From contig NZ_JACJTU010000034.1 in assembly GCF_014698835.1 (NCBI RefSeq), forward strand, positions 1-64,000: DNA of 64,000 nucleotides, given 5' to 3'. The notes under the pieces were generated by a model. That model was given only the letters and a program-made list of their open reading frames with translations, was not told the DNA's origin and searched no databases. The stretch is from Nostoc paludosum FACHB-159 (GTDB lineage Bacteria > Cyanobacteriota > Cyanobacteriia > Cyanobacteriales > Nostocaceae). The stretch's first letter is position 1, and every line of letters begins with the position of its first letter. Positions 57,786 to 64,000 of the stretch are shown here, piece by piece. The translations under genes and the position numbers were made by a program.

Positions 57786-58364
57786 TCAGGCTGTCAAAAG
57801 TGATAAAGCAGACACTCCCTCTGAAGTCCAATCACTGACAATATTATCTACTAACCAGTAGTCATGAAACTTCCTGAATTGGGGTACTAATTTATTTTCT
57901 ACGGTCAGAGTTTGTAAAAACTCCTCAATATGCGTAATTCTCCTTGATATAGCTTCCTGACGTTGCCCTACCGGAACAGATGCTGCAAATGTCAAAACAA
58001 GTATTGAGCGATTCCAAATAGAAGCTCCTAGTCTGCTAGTCAATAAGCGTAGTGTCCGCTTTTCATCAGGACGAAAACGTGTTTCATCAAGCCGAGTCAC
58101 ATAGATTGTTGCATAAATTTGATCTAGGTCAACTTTAGAACGTATTAACGATAGGTATGCCTCATCACACGCCTCATCCTCTTCAGCTAAACCAGGTGTA
58201 TCAATAAGGCATACATTACCTAAAGGACTATCGTAGGCGTAATGCTCGACAAATTTTGTACAGGCTTCAAATTCTGAAGTATCAGCAATGTAATCGCTGA
58301 AGGTAGTGTTAACAAAACTTGATTTGCCTACACCCGTCCGTCCAAACAACAAAAATTTACGCAT
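57786..58364 (-). CDS. Small GTPase of the Toc34/AIG1 type (second gene of pair)
   Basis: 192 residues, almost only the G domain. P-loop GRTGVGKSS is at 8-16 and D55-T-P-G58 is the G3 motif. The expected (N/T)KxD motif is not present, and LVLTFAAS stands at that place, resembling the LTHA of plastid Toc GTPases and the region in AIG1/GIMAP proteins. It starts three bases after the stop of the larger GTPase, so both are co-transcribed. No membrane segment is seen. The partner has one. Confidence 0.82.
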   Translation of the reverse strand: MRKFLLFGRTGVGKSSFVNTTFSDYIADTSEFEACTKFVEHYAYDSPLGNVCLIDTPGLAEEDEACDEAYLSLIRSKVDLDQIYATIYVTRLDETRFRPDEKRTLRLLTSRLGASIWNRSILVLTFAASVPVGQRQEAISRRITHIEEFLQTLTVENKLVPQFRKFHDYWLVDNIVSDWTSEGVSALSLLTA

Positions 58365-58367
58365 TGT

Positions 58368-59366
58368 TTATTTTTTTCTTGCGAATAACCCGCCAATAAA
58401 TCCTATTGCCCCACCAATTGCTCCTCCGACAGCAGCACCAACTGGTCCAGCAATAGCTCCAATTGCAGCCCCTACAGTTGCTCCTGCAACTGTAAGTTCC
58501 AAGACTTCTGAAGTTTTATTGCGGACTATTTCGGCTTGCCTTTGATTAAGCTCAATAGGTGTATATTTTGGCGTTGGCTCAGAAGGAAGACTGGCTACAG
58601 GCGTTGGTACATAAACTACCTCTTTTACTACTTCTTTTTCTTTCTCTGGTGCTTTTACACGCTCGACAGTTGCCATTAAGAATGGACTTGCACCTTTGGC
58701 AGACATTCTGGCATACACCTGCGTGTAAAGCTCAGCTAACCATTTTTCTCCATCTGGAGTTGTTTCACTTTTGTTATCTACTGCAACCGATGGAATGTTA
58801 TTCGCTATCTTAATCCCTACGTGTTTTGCTATCTCATTACGAATAAGTTCGGTTCTTTTCTTCAGTGCAAATTCGTACTTTGAAACATCAACATTTCCTG
58901 CAAAAGTGAATACGATAACAGCGTGTTCCCAAATCTTTGGTTTGAATGCATCTGAAATAAGTTTTATTCCTCTTTTTTCATCGCTCGTAACTCTGGTATC
59001 ATCCAAACGACTGACAAACCACATTGAGTCAACTTGGCTAACGTTTGAACGCATAAGTTCCAGGTACTGATAATCATTTCCTGCTTCTTCAATATCATCA
59101 CAAAGACCAGGTGTATCTACAATTGTAAAGTTGATTCCATTGATATCAGAGTCATAAGGTTTAATATCCATTGTTGTTGGTTCGTAATCACCAACGGTAG
59201 CAATTTCTTTACCCATCAAGCTATTTACAGTACTTGATTTTCCAACTCCTGTACGACCTGCTAACAGAAATACAAATTTATTTCCACGCTGAGCTTGCAG
59301 TTTTTCTATGAGATCTTCAAGAAAATTCCTGGCTTCTTTTTCAGAATTACTATCAAATGATTCCAT
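58368..59366 (-). CDS. GTPase of Toc34/AIG1 type with glycine-zipper membrane end
   Basis: 332 residues. A short amino-terminal helix leads to P-loop G37-RTGVGKSS45, followed by TVNSLMGKE as in Toc34-like proteins, and G3 D84-T-P-G87. IVFTFAGNVD takes the G4 position. The carboxyl end (about 290-330) is a hydrophobic glycine zipper (AGATVGAAIGAIAG..., then GFIGGLFARKK), likely inserting in a membrane, preceded by a lysine/glutamate-rich linker. Paraseptin GTPases of this type assemble at membranes. First gene of the pair. The function is unknown. Confidence 0.85.
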   Translation of the reverse strand: MESFDSNSEKEARNFLEDLIEKLQAQRGNKFVFLLAGRTGVGKSSTVNSLMGKEIATVGDYEPTTMDIKPYDSDINGINFTIVDTPGLCDDIEEAGNDYQYLELMRSNVSQVDSMWFVSRLDDTRVTSDEKRGIKLISDAFKPKIWEHAVIVFTFAGNVDVSKYEFALKKRTELIRNEIAKHVGIKIANNIPSVAVDNKSETTPDGEKWLAELYTQVYARMSAKGASPFLMATVERVKAPEKEKEVVKEVVYVPTPVASLPSEPTPKYTPIELNQRQAEIVRNKTSEVLELTVAGATVGAAIGAIAGPVGAAVGGAIGGAIGFIGGLFARKK

Positions 59367-59752
59367 TTTTACTCTTGATTTAATACTTATTGAATGTTGG
59401 AAATTTTTGACTTCATGTATATATCAATTAAATGTAAAAATCTAATTTGAATTTTGAAAGCATATTGACGCTAAACTCTTTGTAGAGCAAGCCTTTTACC
59501 CTAAAGCACTTTCATTAATCAAACCAGAGTTTATTACTTGATACAAACACAAAATAATATTTTATACAATCAACATTTAAAATATCACTGAAATTATACT
59601 GAAATGTGTACTAGTTGTAATTCCACTAAAATTGATTCTTAGGTAGTGCGATCGCTTCACTCAACGTCCCACAAAGCGACTTGTCCTCAGATATCGCACT
59701 ACAATAGAGTCAAGCAATGTACTATTCCCATACATCACGCTGAAATACTCAG
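59367..59752. other. AT-rich intergenic region
   Basis: About 390 bases between the divergent GTPase pair and the toxin-antitoxin locus. A GCGATCGC-type site lies near 59648 and a repeat-like GTAGAGCAAG near 59482. I saw nothing else to report. Confidence 0.5.
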
Positions 59753-59992
59753 ATGCAAAAAGTCACAGTTGATGAGATCCAACGAGATCCTTTGAAATAC
59801 CTGAATGAAGTAGAGGCAGGTGAAAGCTTTATCATTGTCCAAGCAGATAAATTAATTGCTGAATTAAAACCAATTACAACTACCAACAAACAGCAACGCC
59901 CATTTGGTTTGTGTGCAGGAGAATTTACAGTGCCTGATGATTTTCATGCACCTTTGCCTGATGAAATTCTAAATGCATTTGAGGGCGGATGA
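59753..59992 (+). CDS. Antitoxin of Phd/YefM-like type
   Basis: 79 residues starting MQKVTVDEIQRDPLKYLNEV, the amino DNA-binding half of Phd-type antitoxins, with PFGLCAGEFTVPDDF and PLPDEILNAFEGG as the toxin-binding end. Its stop overlaps the toxin start as ATGA. It looks intact, although its toxin is truncated. Confidence 0.88.
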   Translation: MQKVTVDEIQRDPLKYLNEVEAGESFIIVQADKLIAELKPITTTNKQQRPFGLCAGEFTVPDDFHAPLPDEILNAFEGG

Positions 59993-60192
59993 AAATTCTC
60001 TTAGACACTCATATATTTTTAGGGTTTATCAGTGGTGATAATCAGCTATCAACAAATATTCGAGATATTATTCGCGATCCAGATAACGAAATTTATCTTA
60101 GTGTTGTCTCAATATGGGAGTGTATTGTTAAATATAAATTAGGTAAACTCAAAATCAGAGCGATCGCACTGATACATCAAACTACACCCTAA
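59989..60192 (+). pseudogene. PIN-domain toxin, truncated
   Basis: 67 residues. The first 56 are a normal PIN start (LLDTHIFLGFISGD, with D6 and the central E in SIWECIVKYKLGKLKI). Partners of such antitoxins are usually about 125-130 residues. After KLKI the sequence becomes RAIALIHQTTP and stops, so the carboxyl half with the remaining catalytic aspartates is missing. The end converges with, and overlaps by four bases, the DUF5615 gene. Confidence 0.8.
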
Positions 60193-60572
60193 TATTCTTG
60201 AATCACAAATACTTGTGTCGAAGACCCTTTTTGATTTTGTTTTTTGATTCTAATCAATCTCCGTGTTAAAGGCTGGGTATTCTGAATCAAAAAATCGTAA
60301 ATTATCCCACCTTGTCCTTTATAATCTCGGTCTTCCTTACAAATTATAATACCGCTATGGTTTTGACCTTGTTTATGAAGACTAATAAAATCTTCTCGAT
60401 TGAGAGTAATCATAACTCGCTGTTGTTCATGAGCGAAGTTTAATACTTCTTCATCACTAATCGACTGATTTGCTTGTCCAGCTTCATAGGAAGTTAGCAC
60501 ATCATAGCCAAGCTGACGTAATTCTTTAACTAAATCGATAGGAAAGTTCTCATTTGCATAAAACTTGGTCAT
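60189..60572 (-). CDS. DUF5615 PIN-like toxin
   Basis: 127 residues. Family landmarks are FYANENFPIDLVKELRQLGYDV at the start, broken as FYANENFPIDLV/KELRQLGYDV, ISDEEVLNFAHEQQRVMITLNREDF and HSGIIICKED. The fold resembles PIN nucleases, and the acidic residues (E8, D45-type, D in NREDF) are present. The start codon is one base after the stop of the DUF433 gene, the standard toxin-antitoxin arrangement. It looks intact. Confidence 0.85.
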   Translation of the reverse strand: MTKFYANENFPIDLVKELRQLGYDVLTSYEAGQANQSISDEEVLNFAHEQQRVMITLNREDFISLHKQGQNHSGIIICKEDRDYKGQGGIIYDFLIQNTQPLTRRLIRIKKQNQKGSSTQVFVIQEY

Positions 60573-60573
60573 G

Positions 60574-60816
60574 TTATGCGTCGTCAGCTATAACTTGGTC
60601 AATTTCCTCTGGATGTTCTTCATAATATAACCAAGCTGCTTTTAAATCTTCGGGTGTTAACGCCGGATAATTTCTCAATAATTCTTCCTCAGAAGCTCCT
60701 TGTTGACGAAAAGAAACTAAAGTCCAAACAGCAATGCGAGTATCGCGGATGCGTGCATTCCCTCCGCAAACTCGTGGGGTTTTTTGAATCAAATATCTTT
60801 GAATTTTTTGAGACAT
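60574..60816 (-). CDS. DUF433 antitoxin
   Basis: About 80 residues from MSQKIQRYLIQKT, with the DUF433 pattern PRVCGGNARIRDTRIAVWTLV and YPALTPEDLKAAWLYYEEHPEEID (shown here in parts). DUF433 proteins are helix-turn-helix antitoxins of DUF5615 toxins. An in-frame ATG nine codons upstream (60843) is possible, but the family starts near the chosen one. Confidence 0.88.
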   Translation of the reverse strand: MSQKIQRYLIQKTPRVCGGNARIRDTRIAVWTLVSFRQQGASEEELLRNYPALTPEDLKAAWLYYEEHPEEIDQVIADDA

Positions 60817-60905
60817 GTATAGGTCTATTAGAAAGCCATACATATAATTTAGTTTAAATTTACAATTCTCAGGTAGCTTGGGAATATAGAGTTTAGTTTT
60901 TCAAA

Positions 60906-62453
60906 ATGTCTTTAACTGAAGAAATTCTTTCCCAACTACCAGGCGATGTTTTAGGCGGGTTACGTCAGAGCGATCGCATTTTAACATCCCTCAGAGAAAA
61001 CACTGCACCTATACCAACATTAGTTACAGAAAGTCAGCAGCCTTTGGGCGATGCAGACTCCGATGTGCTTATCTGCGGTGGCACCTTGGGCATTTTAATT
61101 GGTTCGGCTTTAGCTACCAAGGGGCTACGGGTGGCGTTGATGGAACGGGGAATTCTACGGGGAAGGGAACAAGAGTGGAATATTTCTCGTAAAGAATTAG
61201 ATGTGTTTGTGGAATTGAACTTATTGACAGAGGAGGAATTAGAAACTGCGATCGCCACTCAATATAACCCAGCACGAGTAGGCTTTCACGGTGGTACAGA
61301 AATTTGGGTAGAAGATGTTTTGAATATCGGCGTAGATCCAGTATATCTACTGGCTACATTAAAAACACGATTTCTCAATGCTGGTGGAAAGCTGTTAGAA
61401 AACACACCTTTTAAGGAAGCGGTGGTGCATCCAGATGGGGTGATGGTAAATAACCAATTCAAAACTAGGCTGTTAATCGATGCGATGGGACATTTTTCTC
61501 CCATAACGCAACAAGCACGTCAAGGAAAAAAACCAGACGCCCTTTGCTTAGTTGTAGGAACTTGCGCCCAAGGTTTTCCGGAAAATAACTCAGGCGATTT
61601 GTTGTTATCATTTACATCTTTGCAGAACCAGTGTCAGTACTTCTGGGAAGCATTCCCAGCTAGAGACGGTAGAACTACTTACTTGTTTACCTACATGGAT
61701 GCACACCCCCAACGTTTCAGCTTGTCAGCTTTCTTTGAGGAATATCTGCGTCTGCTACCAGAATATCAGGGTGTGGAATTGAATCAGCTGAAATTTCAAC
61801 GGGCGTTGTTTGGCTTCTTTCCCAGCTATCGCCAAAGTCCCCTCAAAACTCCTTGGAATCGCATTCTACCAGTGGGAGATAGCAGTGGTAACCAATCCCC
61901 CTTGAGTTTTGGTGGTTTTGGTGCGATGGTGCGTCACCTGAAGCGTTTAACATTTGGCATTGACGAAGCGTTGCAAACTGAACAATTATCAGCAAAAGCG
62001 CTATCACTGCTGCAACCCTATCAGCCTAGTTTGACTGCTACTTGGTTATTTCAAAAAGCGATGAGTGTTGGTGTAAATCAGAAAATTCCCCCAGATCGAA
62101 TTAACCAACTACTCTCAGCAGTGTTTGAAGAAATGCAACAGTTAGGTACGCCAGTACTGAAGCCATTTTTACAAGATATAGTACAATTTTGGGCACTGAC
62201 GCAAACACTGTTAAAAACTAATTTCTCTCATCCCGAATTAGTTATTCAAATAATTCCCCAAGTAGGTTTACCAAGTTTATTAGATTGGATGGTGCATTAC
62301 GTTAATTTAGGTGTTTATACTGCCTTATTTAAGTCAAGTCCAATGTTAGAAACATGGATGAAGAATCAATCAAAAGAACAACAATATTATTGGCATCGTT
62401 TGATTGATGCTTGGAAGTACGGCTCTGGTGGTGACTACTCAGATGAAACTTAG
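60906..62453 (+). CDS. cruP: CruP-type lycopene cyclase homologue
   Basis: 515 residues of the CruA/CruP flavoprotein family. FAD-binding motif CGGTLGI at 57-63, then a region GREQEWNISRKE that I associate with plant and cyanobacterial CruP, and PVGDSSGNQSPLSFGGFG in the middle. CruP is a paralogue of the CruA lycopene cyclase and has been linked to lowering oxidative stress and carotenoid turnover in plants. The cyclase activity itself is unsettled. Followed 22 bases later by a membrane protein gene on the same strand. Confidence 0.75.
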   Translation: MSLTEEILSQLPGDVLGGLRQSDRILTSLRENTAPIPTLVTESQQPLGDADSDVLICGGTLGILIGSALATKGLRVALMERGILRGREQEWNISRKELDVFVELNLLTEEELETAIATQYNPARVGFHGGTEIWVEDVLNIGVDPVYLLATLKTRFLNAGGKLLENTPFKEAVVHPDGVMVNNQFKTRLLIDAMGHFSPITQQARQGKKPDALCLVVGTCAQGFPENNSGDLLLSFTSLQNQCQYFWEAFPARDGRTTYLFTYMDAHPQRFSLSAFFEEYLRLLPEYQGVELNQLKFQRALFGFFPSYRQSPLKTPWNRILPVGDSSGNQSPLSFGGFGAMVRHLKRLTFGIDEALQTEQLSAKALSLLQPYQPSLTATWLFQKAMSVGVNQKIPPDRINQLLSAVFEEMQQLGTPVLKPFLQDIVQFWALTQTLLKTNFSHPELVIQIIPQVGLPSLLDWMVHYVNLGVYTALFKSSPMLETWMKNQSKEQQYYWHRLIDAWKYGSGGDYSDET

Positions 62454-62475
62454 ATAATATCTGTGTGAGGATAAT

Positions 62476-63180
62476 ATGATTGAACGGAAATCTGTGGGAA
62501 TAAAATACTTTGCAGTATTAATTGGTTTCCTACGCGATCGCCAAGGGTTTTTAGAGGAAGTTCGCCAAGGTACAAGATTACCAAATAAAATCATTTCTCT
62601 ACTAGTTTGTAGTTCGTTATTCCTCGCCGTATATGGAGGAATCATTGGTGCATATCATAGCTGGATGCAAGCTTTATCCTCCGCCATCAAACTCCCAGCC
62701 CTTTATTTAATTACACTGCTGATTTGTATCCCGACGTTATATTTTGCTAACGTGATTTTCGGTTCCAAGCGGACATTTGGACAGCATTTAGCATTAGTAT
62801 TGACCGCAGTTTCAGTGACTAGCGTACTTTTATTTAGTTTTGCACCAATTACCCTCTTTTTCTTAATTACTACCAATAATTACCAATTTTTAATTCTTTT
62901 AAATGTTTTTATTTTTGCACTGACTGGATTTATTGGTATTTCCTCGTTATATCAAGCCACGAATTTAGTTTTAGAACAAGATAATGAAGGTAGCAAAACC
63001 CGCCAGAAGATTTTACAATTTTGGCTATTCCTTTATGCTTTCGTCGGTAGCCAACTAGGATGGACTCTCAGACCATTTTTTGGTACACCAGATTCTGCAT
63101 TTCAATTGTTCCGCGAAAGAGAAGGTAATTTTTATCTCAGCGTGATTCAAGCTATTAGCTACTTGTTAGGAATTCGTTAG
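62476..63180 (+). CDS. Membrane protein, tandem paralogue 1
   Basis: 234 residues with about five membrane helices (for example LVCSSLFLAVYGGIIGAY and LPALYLITLLICIPTLYFAN). The amino end contains LRDRQGFLEEVRQGTRL. I recall similar cyanobacterial proteins annotated as WH2-domain or hypothetical. No function can be assigned. A close paralogue begins 119 bases downstream. The gene follows cruP with a 22-base gap and may be co-transcribed. Confidence 0.85.
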   Translation: MIERKSVGIKYFAVLIGFLRDRQGFLEEVRQGTRLPNKIISLLVCSSLFLAVYGGIIGAYHSWMQALSSAIKLPALYLITLLICIPTLYFANVIFGSKRTFGQHLALVLTAVSVTSVLLFSFAPITLFFLITTNNYQFLILLNVFIFALTGFIGISSLYQATNLVLEQDNEGSKTRQKILQFWLFLYAFVGSQLGWTLRPFFGTPDSAFQLFREREGNFYLSVIQAISYLLGIR

Positions 63181-63299
63181 TAGATGATAATTCAGGAGCT
63201 AGAATAATACAAATTGCACTAAATCGCTGATAAATTCTGGTTTTTTATTTTTTGATGACATCATTAGTAACCATACCAAATATCAACTATAAAAGCATT

Positions 63300-64000
63300 A
63301 TGTTGGAAAAGCAACCTCGCAGCGTTAAGCAATTTAATGTATTGGTGAATTTACTACGCGATCGCCAATCATTTTTAGAAGAAATTCGCCTGGGAATCAG
63401 ATTAGAAAATAAAATCAGTTCTTTGTTTGTAGCTAGTTCCATTTGCTTTGCTATCTATGGCGCAATTATTGGTGCATCCCACGGTTGGGCACAAGCATTA
63501 TCCAGTGCTATCAAACTTCCCGCTTTTTATTTATTAACACTGATAATTTGTTTTCCAACTTTGTTCTTTTTTAATGTTTTGTTTGGTTCGCGGAGTAGTA
63601 TTCAACAGCATTTTGTTGTCTTGCTCACATCTGTATCAGTGATTAGTGTACTTTTATTCAGCTTCGCACCAGTTACACTATTTTTTCTCATCACTACCCC
63701 CGATTCTTATCAATTTTTCAAACTATTAAATGTATCAATATTTGGCATCACAGGCATCTTTGGCGTAAAATTTCTTTATGAGGGAATACAATTACTTTCG
63801 CAACAAGATGAAGTAGGCAAAACAACCCGCACCACTATTTTAAGATTTTGGTTATTGCTTTATGCTTTTGTTGGGATGCAATTAGGATGGTTTTTCAGAC
63901 CGTTTTTTGGTGCGCCTGACTCGAAATTTGAATTATTTCGAGCCGTGAAAGGAAACTTTTATCTTGATATAATAGCCGCGATTTCAGAAATTTTAGGTTT
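63300..64000 (+). CDS. Membrane protein, tandem paralogue 2 (cut by window end)
   Basis: The frame from ATG 63300 is open to the end of the window (233 codons). It matches the preceding protein throughout: LRDRQSFLEEIRLGIRL, ALSSAIKLPAFYLLTLIICFPTLFFFN (in parts), LFSFAPVTLFFLIT, FRPFFGAPDS near the end. Given that the paralogue has 234 residues, only a few codons are missing. Confidence 0.88.
   Translation, partial: MLEKQPRSVKQFNVLVNLLRDRQSFLEEIRLGIRLENKISSLFVASSICFAIYGAIIGASHGWAQALSSAIKLPAFYLLTLIICFPTLFFFNVLFGSRSSIQQHFVVLLTSVSVISVLLFSFAPVTLFFLITTPDSYQFFKLLNVSIFGITGIFGVKFLYEGIQLLSQQDEVGKTTRTTILRFWLLLYAFVGMQLGWFFRPFFGAPDSKFELFRAVKGNFYLDIIAAISEILG

Overview
The window reads as chromosomal DNA of a filamentous, Nostoc-like cyanobacterium. 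The evidence is the dense scatter of the HIP1 octamer GCGATCGC, many short tandem repeats of the kind known from Nostocales between genes, and typically cyanobacterial genes: a CruP-type carotenoid-cyclase homologue, a zinc-ribbon/kinase/pentapeptide protein, COR-domain proteins and Uma2-family genes. The genus cannot be named from sequence alone.

Layout. 1-781: a Uma2-family gene cut by an internally deleted transposase remnant. 1180-5403: recA with a LexA-like box, then an FHA protein and a Ser/Thr kinase. 5404-10217: a squalene/phytoene-synthase-family gene, a Rieske/FAD oxidoreductase, long AT-rich spacers, a candidate small RNA and a candidate microprotein. 10218-14594: a large hybrid histidine kinase. 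14770-23007: an accessory island with a DUF2934 protein, a PIN toxin-antitoxin pair, two paralogous LRR-Roc-COR-TIR proteins, a decayed antitoxin, a truncated Uma2 gene and several copies of a degenerate leader repeat. 23015-36848: pseudouridine synthase, membrane protein, divergent MerR/SDR and AraC/SDR pairs, proline iminopeptidase, NUDIX, a duplicated zinc alcohol dehydrogenase with an SRPBCC protein, a DOPA-dioxygenase-like protein and a universal stress protein. 37532-54610: a 3D-domain protein, murG, fni, a Gld-like ABC cluster, purU, two small stress-type proteins, a lipoxygenase, an FtsH-like peptidase, a GGDEF protein and a copper chaperone. 54937-64000: alaS, a pair of Toc34/AIG1-like GTPases, two toxin-antitoxin loci (one broken), a cruP-like gene and two tandem membrane paralogues, the last cut by the window end.

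The strongest candidate for an undescribed system is the tandem pair of LRR-Roc-COR-TIR genes (16564-22611). One copy has a long LRR array and an intact GTPase site. The other has lost 14 LRR units and carries substitutions in three nucleotide-binding motifs, yet its frame is open and its TIR domain keeps the putative catalytic glutamate. A sensor/partner immune pair built on a TIR effector is an inference. A second candidate is the two-gene GTPase operon at 57786-59366. Much else of interest is repeat biology: tandem repeats that enter coding sequence, and a 21-nt element that splits HIP1 sites.
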